A DNA stretch of 64,000 bases from an uncultured Spirochaetaceae bacterium (GCA_944389025.1 CALXKU010000014.1:1-64000), one strand, 5' to 3'. Shown: positions 25,049 to 34,795, numbered from the stretch's first letter. Notes: generated by a model not told the origin, from the letters alone. Made by a program: numbers and translations.

Positions 25049-26692
25049 CTATCTTGAAACTTCTGTTTTCTTAAGGCTTGCGGGCATTACCAGAGCCACC
25101 GCCTCTTCGAAAGATGAGATGAAGTGGATGTTTATTGATTTCCTCAGCTTGGTCTCGAGGCCTGTAAGCTCCTTCCTGTTCGCTTCAGGAATCAGGATGT
25201 CATGTATGCCGTATCTTATCGCGGCCTGGAGCTTGGAAATGATTCCTCCTACGGGGAGGGTGAAACCTTTCATGGAAATCGCACCCGTTACCGCGATATC
25301 TGAACGCAGGGCGGTTCCCGTGTACTCGCTCAGGATTGCAAGAGCTGTCGCAAGGCCTGCACTGTCCCCGTTGCGCCTTATTGACGCCATGTAGTTGACG
25401 CTCACACCTCCAACACTCTCCCCGTATTTTTCCCTTGTGTACGAGTCGGCGAGCTCATATGCGATGAGTGCGTTCTCCTTCATCATGTTCTCGCAGAGTC
25501 CGTATACAGAGAGTCCGGTCATATCCTTGCATATTTTCACTTCAATCGGGGAGAGGTAGCCTTCAAATGTGGATGTGACCGCAATAGCGTTTATCATGCC
25601 GGTCTTGAAATACTTCTCAGGCTGTTCGATTATCTCTATCGCATCCCTCTTGAAAAGCGCTTCTACCGTCTTTGCTCCTACAAGAAGCGAGTTTATTTTC
25701 GGATCTTTCATGAACACCGATGCCTTTGATGCGAAAATCTTGGAAACTGCATCCCTGATAGGTCGTGCAGAGTAGTTCAGCATTCCCCTGTTTAAGACAA
25801 GTGCTTTTATCGCTTCCGCATCGAACTCGATCGTTCTCGGGGCTATCGATGCGTTCATATCCTTTATGATTCTCTTTGTGATCTTCTCAAGGTCATTCAT
25901 GTCATAGTCCTTCATCTCTATGATTCTCAGCCTGTCCAGAAGCGGCTCTGGAATTCCCTCGAGCGTGTTTGCAGTAAAGAGCGTCCAGGCTTTGGAAAGA
26001 TCGAAGGGGAGGGTGAGGAAATCATCGGTGAAATCGGTTTTCCTGTCATCCTCAAGCAGATCCATGAATGCGTCCGCAGCCTTTCCGTATCCGTCGCTTT
26101 TGCCGAGCTTATCAAGTTCATCAAAGATTATTACTGGAGAGAGGGTCTTTGTCCTCACAAGCGTCTCAAGCACTTTTCCGTGCGACGCTCCTTTCCACTG
26201 AGTATCGCTACCTTTAATCATGAACGATCCTGTGAATCCTGATAGCGAGATGACTTCGAACCCTTTTCCAAGTCCATGTGCCAGTGATGTAAGCAGGCTT
26301 GTCTTTCCGCATCCCGGCTTACCAACTAGGAGCATTGGACGCGGAGTCCTTTTTGAGATGACGGCGTTGGCTACCTCATCAAGAAGTTCGTTTTTAATGC
26401 TTTCAAGTCCTTCATGGCTCCTGTCCATCGTCCTTCTCGCCCTGAAATAATCCATTGTCGTATATGGCTGGCTTTTCAGATCCACGAGGCTGAGCAGCAG
26501 TGCTTTCCTTTTTGTCGTGTAATCGTCATCTTCTCTTTTCAGGAAAAGCTCGATGTACCCGTCTATGAGCGCTCTTGCTGTATGCTCGCAGATTCCCCTA
26601 TCGCTGTCGCTGAGCCGCTCAAGGATGTACTTGTCACTTTCATCCGCGTTTTCGAGAAATGAACTGTCGATGTAAATCTTTCTAGCTAACAT
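25049..26692 (-). CDS. Lon-like ATP-dependent protease lacking the LON N-domain
   Basis: A 547-residue protein with a AAA+ module and a C-terminal S16 protease domain. Walker A is GKPGCGKT at 124-131, Walker B is VIIFDELDK at 187-195, sensor 1 is TAN at 240-242, and an arginine-finger region is LLDRLR at 251-256. The catalytic dyad is Ser444 (RNGDSAG) and Lys487 (GGIISK), 43 residues apart exactly as in E. coli Lon. The N-terminal substrate-binding LON domain and long coiled coil of canonical Lon (about 780 residues) are missing, replaced by about 100 helical residues. ATG 26692 follows GGAG with good spacing; a GTG-started extension to 26827 has no ribosome site. A role in protein quality control is likely. 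Confidence 0.88.
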   Translation of the reverse strand: MLARKIYIDSSFLENADESDKYILERLSDSDRGICEHTARALIDGYIELFLKREDDDYTTKRKALLLSLVDLKSQPYTTMDYFRARRTMDRSHEGLESIKNELLDEVANAVISKRTPRPMLLVGKPGCGKTSLLTSLAHGLGKGFEVISLSGFTGSFMIKGSDTQWKGASHGKVLETLVRTKTLSPVIIFDELDKLGKSDGYGKAADAFMDLLEDDRKTDFTDDFLTLPFDLSKAWTLFTANTLEGIPEPLLDRLRIIEMKDYDMNDLEKITKRIIKDMNASIAPRTIEFDAEAIKALVLNRGMLNYSARPIRDAVSKIFASKASVFMKDPKINSLLVGAKTVEALFKRDAIEIIEQPEKYFKTGMINAIAVTSTFEGYLSPIEVKICKDMTGLSVYGLCENMMKENALIAYELADSYTREKYGESVGGVSVNYMASIRRNGDSAGLATALAILSEYTGTALRSDIAVTGAISMKGFTLPVGGIISKLQAAIRYGIHDILIPEANRKELTGLETKLRKSINIHFISSFEEAVALVMPASLKKTEVSR

Positions 26693-27056
26693 CTTTTTTT
26701 CTCCTTGTTTTTTTGTTGTTTCACTAGCTTCTGAGTCCCCTGAAAGGGGATTCTCCTCCTTTATCGGCAATTGGAGACAATCGTTCGTAATCTGCTTTCG
26801 CTCTCCTCTTTTTCCGATAAAAGACACAAGAAGGTTGAGTCGCAGTATGCGACAAAAATAAAAAGTTTCTGTCTGGAGGCGCGGAACGCGCAGTCGATGA
26901 CTTAAGTACGATATACTTATATAGGTGTAAACAAAAATATCTTAATTTGACCAAAAAATAGAGAAAAATTAATATAGGGGGGAGGTATTAGTAAGAAACA
27001 ATTTCACCAGCTTTAAAGGCAATCTTCTTGTTTGAATGGTAAAATGGATTAAAAAA
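26693..27056. other. Gene-free leader and promoter region of the Lon-like gene
   Basis: I see no supported gene. On the minus strand there is a possible promoter, TTTACA then TACTTA after 17 bases (about 26903-26932), followed by a leader of about 200 bases. The leader contains a hairpin GTCGCA/TGCGAC (26839-26853), a GCGC stem and CCCC/GGGG near the 3' part, plus an unused AAAGGAGGAG. A structured 5' leader is possible. Confidence 0.4.
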
Positions 27057-29165
27057 CTAACGTGCGGTAGTTTTTTCGCTTTTCTTGCGATAGTTTTTAA
27101 AGAATTCGGAGCGTATCTTGCGTGCCGTATCATTTTTAATGATTATGAAAGGCTCAGCTTTCTCCTCTGCGGTCTTACTTTCCCGAATTGCACCGAATAT
27201 TAGCTTCTTATCGCATATGAGCATGGGAAAAAGCGTTCTGTCCCTTTTGGATTCTTTTGTCGTACTCTGATATAGCGATGCATTTCTCCCATATCTTCTT
27301 ATGTCCCTTTTGAGAGCCTCTCTCATTTCCTCTGAGAGTGCTCTGGGAATGAAGCATTTCAACCTTCCTGAGCTCTTATCCATCCAGAATTCCCTTCTCA
27401 GGGCCCATGCGGATGTTGAAGAGTCGTTATTGCGGCTCTTTTCTCCCGTCTTCCCAGGCAGTCCGATGGACGCCATCTCTTCAAATTCCGAGTTAAGCAT
27501 GTTTATGAAAGATCGTAGTCGTTTCTCATTATCTGAGTTCTCCGTTATATCAAGCAGCGCGTTAAGCGATTCATATCTGGCTTTTGAATTACGCCTGAGA
27601 AAGCTCAAATTTGCTACAAGCACAAAGCCGAGTTTTGCTCTTGAGACGGCGACATTTATAAGCCTGTCGCTATCTCCGTTCCTGTTAGGCAGATAGTGAC
27701 TGAGAAGGAGTGAAAGAGATTCCTTTCCATCCGTATCTGTTGAGTCGGGGATATCGAAGATGACGAAATCCGCTTCCTTGCCCTGAAAAGCGTGAACGGT
27801 ATCTATCATGATACGGATTTTTAACTCTTTCTCTGCAGATAGGAATGTCTCCAGCAGCCTTTTTTCCGCGATATATGGGGTTATGAGTGCAATCTCCGCA
27901 CCCTCAAAGGTCCTGGCATAGTGCATTGCGGTCATGAATGAGAAGAAGGCTGAAATGAAGTTCATCTTGCTTCCATCTTCCCTGTATTCAAGGCAGTTGA
28001 AAGGGGAGAGGTCCAATGAGGAGAGCGGGGATGGGAATATTTTCTCTGTCATCTTGTCCCTCTCTCTTCTCCGCCCTGAGAGAGATGTAGAATAGATGAG
28101 CCTTCCAGAGTAGAAAGTTTCGCTTATAAATGCTGTGAGAGGACGGCACATCCTGTATTCCTTTCTCAGCATCTTTAAAAGGCAGTTTTCTTCGTTGTCT
28201 CCCATTGAAGATATCCCAAGCCTGTCGTAGATCATCGGGCTCTCATCAGCCACTCTTTCAACCGGAGCAAGCTGCTTGTGGTCCCCGTATATGAAGAACC
28301 CTTTTTTCGCCATGAACGAAATGTATAAGAAGCTGTCGAGTCTGACGATGCCAGCCTCATCTATGAGAACGTAATCGAAGCGCGGTTCGATGAGGCTGAA
28401 GAAATCCGGGTAGTCCATCAGAGCTTTGGATATCGTGGTGCAGAGTACACCATCAATCTTTTCCAGAGGCGCTCTCCGCTCATATAGGTACGCCTTGATA
28501 CCATTTTTCACAAGGCTTTCATATATGTTGTTTATACTCTCATTGTTGTTACATGCGATCAGAACGGACTTTCTGCGTCTGACCTCTTTCCCTGCTTTCT
28601 TAATGATCTCATATGTTTTTCCTGTTCCGGGCGGTCCCCACACGAAACCGATTTTCCCCTCATATCTTTCCAGCTTCCTTGCTCTCTCGGAAAAGGGCTC
28701 GTCACTTTCTGAAAGAAGCGATAGCAGCGCGTAATGAGGCCTTTCCTCTTTTAAGCGTATTGAGTCCAGAATCTCTGGAACCCTTAAAAGAAAGGATTCG
28801 CTTAAAGGGTGTATCACAAGCTTTTTCTTCTCTAAAAGCTCATTCTTATGTTTTTGTAAAGAGCCTGATTCAAGTCTGATCCGACTCTCTTCAATCCTGA
28901 TTTTCAGACGGTTGAACCTGCCATCACTGCTTATATAGGTGTATATCTCATTTCTTCGAAGCTTTTCAGTGTCACGGGCTCTGCGCTCGGCTAGAAATGC
29001 CCCGGAGGTAAACGAGTCGGGCAGTACGGGGAATGTCAGACTGTCCCTTTCCCACTTCTCAAGAAAAAAGGAGAGTCGTTCCTTGAGTTCTTTGAATTCA
29101 GTTTCTACCGTGCTTTTGATTGCATTCATCAGTTTTCTCCGGGAAAAGACAGATTCCTTTCCCAA
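27057..29165 (-). CDS. SF1 helicase of the DNA2/NAM7 group, unusual C-terminus
   Basis: A 702-residue helicase. Motif I is GPPGTGKT at 177-184, motif II is DEAG at 269-272, motif III is GDHKQLAPV at 294-302, and motifs V/VI appear as DTVHAFQGKEADFVIFD and INVAVSRAK. This is the Upf1/Dna2-like SF1B set. The last 100 residues (FWMDKSSGRLKCFIPRALSE onward to LICDKKLIFGAIRES) resemble a phospholipase D-type nuclease fold, but the HxK part of the HKD motif is absent. Its 5' end is divergent from the ROK gene with only 22 bp between. The cellular role is unknown; repair, RNA handling or defence are all open. Confidence 0.83.
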   Translation of the reverse strand: MGKESVFSRRKLMNAIKSTVETEFKELKERLSFFLEKWERDSLTFPVLPDSFTSGAFLAERRARDTEKLRRNEIYTYISSDGRFNRLKIRIEESRIRLESGSLQKHKNELLEKKKLVIHPLSESFLLRVPEILDSIRLKEERPHYALLSLLSESDEPFSERARKLERYEGKIGFVWGPPGTGKTYEIIKKAGKEVRRRKSVLIACNNNESINNIYESLVKNGIKAYLYERRAPLEKIDGVLCTTISKALMDYPDFFSLIEPRFDYVLIDEAGIVRLDSFLYISFMAKKGFFIYGDHKQLAPVERVADESPMIYDRLGISSMGDNEENCLLKMLRKEYRMCRPLTAFISETFYSGRLIYSTSLSGRRRERDKMTEKIFPSPLSSLDLSPFNCLEYREDGSKMNFISAFFSFMTAMHYARTFEGAEIALITPYIAEKRLLETFLSAEKELKIRIMIDTVHAFQGKEADFVIFDIPDSTDTDGKESLSLLLSHYLPNRNGDSDRLINVAVSRAKLGFVLVANLSFLRRNSKARYESLNALLDITENSDNEKRLRSFINMLNSEFEEMASIGLPGKTGEKSRNNDSSTSAWALRREFWMDKSSGRLKCFIPRALSEEMREALKRDIRRYGRNASLYQSTTKESKRDRTLFPMLICDKKLIFGAIRESKTAEEKAEPFIIIKNDTARKIRSEFFKNYRKKSEKTTAR

Positions 29166-29175
29166 TAATATATGA

Positions 29176-29181
29176 TATACT
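29176..29181 (+). promoter_or_regulatory. Possible -10 box of ROK gene
   Basis: TATACT lies 6 bases before the ATG of the ROK gene, with no good -35 box and no clear Shine-Dalgarno. If used, transcription would begin at or near the start codon, giving a leaderless mRNA. Confidence 0.3.
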
Positions 29182-29187
29182 GGGACA

Positions 29188-30348
29188 ATGGAAACAGAAA
29201 AGGATGCCGTGGAAGAGGTTGGCAGGGGAGGTTCTCTTTCCCTGAAAGAGACGAACCTGAAGCTCGTACTCAGAAAGATGTACGAGAAGAGGAAGACTAC
29301 TAAGCTGGAGCTAGCTCAGTCCTTGAACATGAGTATCCCGACAGTAACAACCTGCATAAGAAAATACATGGATGCCAATCTGGTAAGGCTTTCGGATGAG
29401 GCGGTATATACCGGAGGTCGCAAGGCGAAGGTTTTCGAGTTCAACTCCCTTGGCCGTATCGCGATAGGTGTGAAGCTTCTGAAAGAATCGGCGGAAATAG
29501 TGGCAACCGACCTTTATGGCTCCATCCTTGAGGAATCCACATTCGACAGGCCTTTTGAGGACGATGAAAGCTACTACGAGTCATTCGGGACCTGGGTGAA
29601 TAATTTCATACTTGCCCTGCCTTATGAGCAATCGCTGATACTAGGGGTGTGCATAGCACTCCAGGGGCTTGTCTCCATGGATGGGGAGGAGGTCTATTAC
29701 ACGGAGATTCTTAAAAGCCCGGGAATAAGCAGGGCAACCTTCCAGAGGCACATACTTTTCAAGGTCTTTCTGATGCATGACCTTGAAGCTTCCGCATTCT
29801 TCGAACTCATGGTAAGACGTGATATAAGGAATGCTGTTTATTTGATTTTAAATAAGAATTTCGGTGGGCTCTTAATTCTGGAAAGATCTGTAAAAAACAT
29901 GCTTGGTGTTCCTTGCTCAACAATCGAGCACCTGACAATAGATCCAAGCGGTCCTGAGTGCTATTGCGGAAAAAGAGGGTGCGTAGAGTCTTTCTGCTCT
30001 GCCGATACCCTCAGACGGGAGATAGGAACGGAGAGCTTCACGGAGTTTTTTAAAAAGATGCATGACGGTGATGAGCGGGAAATGCTTATATGGAAGAGAT
30101 ATGTTGGCTACCTTGCGTCTGCAATCAACAATGTACGCATGATATTGAATCTCGACATCCTGCTTGGCGGTTATCTCGTGCAGTTCATGAATGACGACGA
30201 TGTTGCTTATATAAGAGAGGAAGTGGACAGAACCTATCCCTTCTCAAGGATAGGCTCTGTTACGATTAAAGTGAGCAGGTATTCGGATGATACCATAAAG
30301 CTCGGTGCCGCCCTGTATCTGATAGACAGGGCGCTGGAGGTGCTTTAG
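29188..30348 (+). CDS. ROK-family transcriptional regulator
   Basis: A 386-residue regulator. An N-terminal winged helix (TKLELAQSLNMSIPTVTTCIRKY, about 38-60) is followed by a ROK sugar-kinase-like domain with the zinc motif CYCGKRGCVESFC and the His in IEHLTID. The ATP loop is poorly conserved, as in XylR/NagC-type repressors rather than kinases. It probably senses a sugar or sugar phosphate. It lies convergent to a sugar/polyol dehydrogenase gene (4-bp overlap), so it might control that gene or others. Confidence 0.9.
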   Translation: METEKDAVEEVGRGGSLSLKETNLKLVLRKMYEKRKTTKLELAQSLNMSIPTVTTCIRKYMDANLVRLSDEAVYTGGRKAKVFEFNSLGRIAIGVKLLKESAEIVATDLYGSILEESTFDRPFEDDESYYESFGTWVNNFILALPYEQSLILGVCIALQGLVSMDGEEVYYTEILKSPGISRATFQRHILFKVFLMHDLEASAFFELMVRRDIRNAVYLILNKNFGGLLILERSVKNMLGVPCSTIEHLTIDPSGPECYCGKRGCVESFCSADTLRREIGTESFTEFFKKMHDGDEREMLIWKRYVGYLASAINNVRMILNLDILLGGYLVQFMNDDDVAYIREEVDRTYPFSRIGSVTIKVSRYSDDTIKLGAALYLIDRALEVL

Positions 30349-31379
30349 GCCTCGAGGTCGATGAGAACCTTCATCGCCTTTTCCCTGTTCTGATCGATGT
30401 ACTCGTATGCCTTCTGATACTCATTGAACGGGAACGTGTTGCTCATTAGGCTTTCAAGATCGATTTTCTTCTCATTGACGAGTTCAATCGCTTTCTCATA
30501 GTCCTCATGGCGGTACATCATGGTCGTGTTCAGATCAAGTTCATGGTCATTTAATACTGCGAGATCCACATTCGCCATGCCAGCATAGACCGCGACGAGT
30601 ATGATCGTGCTCCCCTTGCGTGCCGATCTTATGGCACTGTTCATCGTTATGTCATTTCCAGCACAGTCGTATATGATATCTGCCTTGTCCGGGCCGAAGC
30701 AGTCGATAAGATCCGCATTATAATCGCTTTCCCTGGTGTTATACACCGCATCGATTCCTACTTTCTTACCAAGAGAAAGCCTGTAGTCGCTCACGTCCGA
30801 GAGCATGACCCGTTCCGCTCCCATCGCTTTCGCACTCTGAGCTACAAGGTTTCCTATCGGGCCAGCCCCGATTACGGAGACTCTCTTCCCCCTTATATCC
30901 CCAGCTCTGGAGATTGCATGTACTGCTACCGCGAGCGGCTCGATCATGGCTCCTTTGCTGTAGTCCATATCATCTGGAAGTTTCGTAACATTGAGCTCCG
31001 GAGCTTTGAAATACTCTGAGGCGGTTCCTGTCGTCTGGAAGCCCATAACCTTGAGCTCCTCGCAGAGGTTGTATTTGCCATGCCTGCATGGATAGCATTT
31101 TCCGCATCTTACCTGGGGCTCGATTGTTACCCTGTCTCCGGCCTTGACCTTGCTTACGTTCTTTCCAACCTCGACAACCTCTCCAGAGACCTCGTGCCCC
31201 TGTGTTACAGGATAGCTCGTGAATGGGTGGGTCCCATGGTAGACATGGATGTCACTTCCGCAGATTCCGATTTTCTTTATCTTGATAAGTACCTCATCGT
31301 CCCCGACTTCAGGGATATCGATCTCCCTGAAAATTATCTCCTTAGGAGCTGTCATTACCTGTTGAAGCATCTTTTTCAT
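30345..31379 (-). CDS. Zinc-dependent sugar/polyol dehydrogenase (MDR family)
   Basis: A 344-residue medium-chain dehydrogenase of the sorbitol/idonate/threonine dehydrogenase group. The catalytic zinc ligands are in GICGSDIHVYHG and GHEVSGEVVEVG, the structural zinc site is CGKCYPCRHGKYNLC, and the Rossmann loop is VIGAGPIGNLVAQ. It oxidises a secondary alcohol of a polyol or sugar acid with NAD(P). The substrate is not resolved. It is encoded alone, opposite the ROK regulator. Confidence 0.9.
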   Translation of the reverse strand: MKKMLQQVMTAPKEIIFREIDIPEVGDDEVLIKIKKIGICGSDIHVYHGTHPFTSYPVTQGHEVSGEVVEVGKNVSKVKAGDRVTIEPQVRCGKCYPCRHGKYNLCEELKVMGFQTTGTASEYFKAPELNVTKLPDDMDYSKGAMIEPLAVAVHAISRAGDIRGKRVSVIGAGPIGNLVAQSAKAMGAERVMLSDVSDYRLSLGKKVGIDAVYNTRESDYNADLIDCFGPDKADIIYDCAGNDITMNSAIRSARKGSTIILVAVYAGMANVDLAVLNDHELDLNTTMMYRHEDYEKAIELVNEKKIDLESLMSNTFPFNEYQKAYEYIDQNREKAMKVLIDLEA

Positions 31380-31501
31380 TTTCTTTGTCCTTTGCTTTAG
31401 CTTACCATCAAGAAAAGAATAAGTAAAGAAAATAAAATAGTTTTAAAAAGTGGTTTAAAAAGAAGAAAAACTAATTACTTCCCATCATTTGAAAAGGGTG
31501 G

Positions 31502-31531
31502 TTGAAGAGGACAAGAGAAAAAAAATAAAAT
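31502..31531 (+). promoter_or_regulatory. Possible promoter of glnN
   Basis: TTGAAG (31502-31507), 18 bases, then TAAAAT (31526-31531) lie about 75 bp before the chosen start of glnN. Confidence 0.4.
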
Positions 31532-31607
31532 ATGGCTCATGAGCACGGACTGATCTTTTTTCTTGTTTTCTGATGATGAGTGCCGTGGATTCAAGAGGAT
31601 GGTGAAA

Positions 31608-33686
31608 ATGGCTGTTAAGGAGATACCAGAGATATTCGGAAGCATGGTGTTCAATGACCATGTGATGAGACAGATGCTGCCTAAAACGGTATACAAGTCC
31701 CTTAAGAGGACGATGCAGGAGGGAACGGCGCTGGAAAGCGATGTCGCAGATGTTGTTGCCGCATGCATGAAGGACTGGGCGGTAAGCAAGGGAGCGACGC
31801 ATTTTTCTCACTGGTTCCAGCCTATGACCGGCATAACGGCTGAGAAGCATGATTCCTTCATCAGCCCCGACGGTAATGGCAACGTCCTCATGGATTTCTC
31901 CGGTAAGGAGCTTGTTAAGGGAGAGCCTGATGCATCATCATTCCCTTCCGGCGGGCTCAGAGCGACGTTCGAGGCGCGTGGCTATACGGCGTGGGATCCG
32001 ACGAGCTACGCGTTCATAAAGGATGACACCCTTTTCATCCCAACAGCATTCTGCTCTTATACGGGGCAGATCCTCGATAAGAAGACACCGCTTCTCAGAA
32101 GCATGGATGCGATAAGCGTGGAGGCTGTACGTACCCTCCGTCTATTTGGTAAGAGCGTGAAGCGTGTCACCCCGACCGTAGGACCTGAGCAGGAGTATTT
32201 CCTCATAGACATGAGGGACTATGAGAGAAGGCTTGATCTCAAGCTTACGGGGAGAACCCTGTTCGGGTCCCCGTCTCCGAAGGGGCAGGAGAAGGAAGAC
32301 CATTATTTCGGCTCAATCAGGCCGAGGGTTAAGGCTTTCATGGCGGATCTTGATGAGGAGCTCTGGAAGCTTGGAATACCATCGAAGACCGAGCATAACG
32401 AGGTAGCACCGTGTCAGCATGAGATGGCCCCGGTTTTCGAGACTGCGAATATCGCAACAGATGCGAACCAGCTTACGATGGAGGTTATGAAACAGGTTGC
32501 TGAGAAGCATGGGTTTGCATGCCTTCTTCATGAGAAGCCGTTCGAGGGGATAAATGGGTCTGGAAAGCATAACAACTGGTCGCTGACCACGGATACAGGA
32601 GAGAATCTCTTTGATCCGGGAAAGACACCGAGTGAGAACGCGCAGTTCATACTCTTTTTAACCGCGGTCATAAAAGCGGTGGATGAAAACCAGGATCTCT
32701 TGCGGCTTTCCGTAGCATCGGCTGGAAACGATCACCGTCTTGGCGGTAACGAGGCCCCTCCCGCAATCCTCTCGATATTCGTAGGGGAAGAGCTTGAGGA
32801 AGTTATCAATTCCATAATTGAAGGCCGGATTGCAAGAAGCGGAGGAAGGAACAGAATAGAGCTTGGTATGGTGCTTCCAAAGCTTCCTCAGGACAACAGC
32901 GACAGGAACAGGACGAGTCCGTTCGCATTCACAGGTAACAAGTTCGAGTTCAGGATGCTGGGCTCATCTTTCAACATCGCCTGTACTAATACGATTCTCA
33001 ACACCGCCGTTGCGGAGAGTCTCAGGGTTTTCAATGATGAGCTTGAGGGTTCTGCGGATTTCTCAAAAGCGCTTCATGTGCTTATAAAGAGGGAGCTCAG
33101 TACCCATAGCAGGATTCTTTTCAATGGCAATGGTTATAGCCGTGAATGGGAGGAGGAAGCGAAGAGTAGGGGACTTCTCAATTATAAGAGGACTCCGGAT
33201 GCCCTTGTCCATTATACGGATGAGAAGAACGTGGAGCTTTTCAAGCGACATGGAATCTATACCCGTGAGGAGTTAAAGAGCAGGGAGGAGGTTCTGATAG
33301 ACGAGTACCGTAAACAGGTGAGGATCGAGGCTCTCACCATGCTGGAGATGATACGCAAGCAAATCGTGCCGGCATCAATATCCTATTCTTCAAAGCTTGC
33401 AGGAAGTGTTGCATCAAAGAAAGAGATAGGCCTTGATGTTTCGGCGGAGCTTGAGCTCTGCAGGAGCATTACGAATGACATTTCAGCGCTCCTTTCCTTT
33501 GCGGACAAACTCGATGAGGATGTGAGGAAAACCCCCGAGGACGTTTATGAAGCGGCAAGATATTCGGCGGATGTGCTCATTCCTGATATGGATAGCTCAC
33601 GAGGTATAGCTGATCATCTTGAGACCGTGGTGGATAAGAAGGAGTGGCCTATGCCGACATACTCCGACATTCTTTTCTACTGTTAG
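31608..33686 (+). CDS. glnN: Glutamine synthetase type III
   Basis: A 692-residue GSIII enzyme that joins ammonia to glutamate. Family features are the N-terminal FGSMVFNDHVMRQMLPK, SHWFQPMTGITAEKHDSF, the Glu-containing VGPEQEYFLID, EHNEVAPCQHEMAP, GSGKHNNWSL and GNDHRLGGNEAPPA. ATG 31608 is chosen because AAGAGG lies 9 bases before; TTG and ATG codons further upstream (31563, 31599) lack a spaced site. GSIII is common in Bacteroidetes, cyanobacteria and anaerobes of the gut. The next gene begins 26 bp later. Confidence 0.94.
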   Translation: MAVKEIPEIFGSMVFNDHVMRQMLPKTVYKSLKRTMQEGTALESDVADVVAACMKDWAVSKGATHFSHWFQPMTGITAEKHDSFISPDGNGNVLMDFSGKELVKGEPDASSFPSGGLRATFEARGYTAWDPTSYAFIKDDTLFIPTAFCSYTGQILDKKTPLLRSMDAISVEAVRTLRLFGKSVKRVTPTVGPEQEYFLIDMRDYERRLDLKLTGRTLFGSPSPKGQEKEDHYFGSIRPRVKAFMADLDEELWKLGIPSKTEHNEVAPCQHEMAPVFETANIATDANQLTMEVMKQVAEKHGFACLLHEKPFEGINGSGKHNNWSLTTDTGENLFDPGKTPSENAQFILFLTAVIKAVDENQDLLRLSVASAGNDHRLGGNEAPPAILSIFVGEELEEVINSIIEGRIARSGGRNRIELGMVLPKLPQDNSDRNRTSPFAFTGNKFEFRMLGSSFNIACTNTILNTAVAESLRVFNDELEGSADFSKALHVLIKRELSTHSRILFNGNGYSREWEEEAKSRGLLNYKRTPDALVHYTDEKNVELFKRHGIYTREELKSREEVLIDEYRKQVRIEALTMLEMIRKQIVPASISYSSKLAGSVASKKEIGLDVSAELELCRSITNDISALLSFADKLDEDVRKTPEDVYEAARYSADVLIPDMDSSRGIADHLETVVDKKEWPMPTYSDILFYC

Positions 33687-33712
33687 AGCCTGTTTTTGAT
33701 GGGAACCTGCGT

Positions 33713-34795
33713 ATGAGCAATAAGATTTACATGATTTACGGCAAGGATCCTTTTTCGATGAGCATGGAGCTTCTTTCCGCTATCCAGGCTGAAAAACTCA
33801 TAGAAAGAAAGGATGCGAGAATAATAATCAAACCGAATTTCGTAATCGCGGACCGCCCAGAGAGGGGAGCGACAACCCACACGGAAATCGTGGAAGCGGT
33901 CATCGTCTATTTAAAGTATCATGGCTTTCATGACATAACAGTAGCCGAGGGTTCCTGGGTGGGAGCCAGGACAGCTGATGCGTTCCGTCTTCTTGGCTAT
34001 CATGAGATGGCACGCAAATATGATATAAAGCTTCTGGATACAAAGAAGGACAGTTACAGGAAGATTGTGAGCCATGGCATCAGGATGGAGATATCAGAGA
34101 GCGTTCTGGATTCCGATTTCATCATCAACATACCTGTTCTGAAAGGACATTGCCAGACACTGATGACTCATGCCATGAAGAATCTGAAGGGCTTCCTCTC
34201 TGACCGTTCAAAGAGGGACTTCCATTCTCAAGGTCTTATGGAGCCCATTGCCGCACTTTCTGATATCATACGTCCCGGACTCATAATCTCAGACAGCATA
34301 TGCGGGGATCTGGATTTCGAGGAGGGAGGCAATCCTGTTGAGAGCGATAGGATGATGGCAGCAACCGACCAGTTCCTTCTCGATTCCTTTTCCGCATCAC
34401 TAATGGGTTATGATGTAAGTGATATAGGCTATCTGGAGGTAGCAAAGGAGTGGGGCATAGGAGATACGGATTTCTCTCATGCGGATATAATTGAGCTCAA
34501 TAAACCTGTAGTCAAGCCAGTCAGGCCTTGCCAGATGGCTATTCATCTGGCAAAGTACACGGATGCGGATGAAGCCTGCTCCGCGTGCTACGCATCACTT
34601 ATACGTGCCCTTAAGAGATTTGAGGAAACTGGTGGCCTCACATCCCTTAAAGGGAGGAAAATCGCTATCGGGCAGGGCTTTAAAGGAAAGCATCCCGAAC
34701 TCGGGGTAGGAATCTGCTGCCAAGGGGCGGAGAAATTTGTCAAAGGATGTCCTGCAAAGGCGGATGACATACTCAGAATGCTTGAAGAGTTATGA
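33713..34795 (+). CDS. DUF362 family protein
   Basis: A 360-residue DUF362 protein. Typical segments are IIIKPNFV, HTEIVEAVIVYLK, VAEGSWVGARTADAFR, IINIPVLKGHCQTLMTHAMKNLKG and the C-terminal ACSACYASLIRAL with Cys pairs, plus GICCQGAEKFVKGCP. The family is common in anaerobes and is suspected of redox or cofactor roles, but none is proven. The longer frame to 33644 runs into glnN and is rejected. It overlaps the convergent MATE gene by 6 bp. Confidence 0.85.
   Translation: MSNKIYMIYGKDPFSMSMELLSAIQAEKLIERKDARIIIKPNFVIADRPERGATTHTEIVEAVIVYLKYHGFHDITVAEGSWVGARTADAFRLLGYHEMARKYDIKLLDTKKDSYRKIVSHGIRMEISESVLDSDFIINIPVLKGHCQTLMTHAMKNLKGFLSDRSKRDFHSQGLMEPIAALSDIIRPGLIISDSICGDLDFEEGGNPVESDRMMAATDQFLLDSFSASLMGYDVSDIGYLEVAKEWGIGDTDFSHADIIELNKPVVKPVRPCQMAIHLAKYTDADEACSACYASLIRALKRFEETGGLTSLKGRKIAIGQGFKGKHPELGVGICCQGAEKFVKGCPAKADDILRMLEEL

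Noticed and set aside
26693-26827. N-terminal extension of the Lon-like protein from a GTG start
   Set aside because: No Shine-Dalgarno before the GTG, while ATG 26692 has a well spaced GGAG; the extension also has low-complexity character.
26724-26954. A 76-residue minus-strand frame upstream of the Lon-like gene
   Set aside because: No ribosome site, odd composition, and it overlaps the likely leader and promoter of the protease gene.
24639-29165. BREX- or other known defence system around the Lon-like protease and helicase
   Set aside because: No methyltransferase, PglZ or other marker gene of such systems is adjacent, so it cannot be called one.
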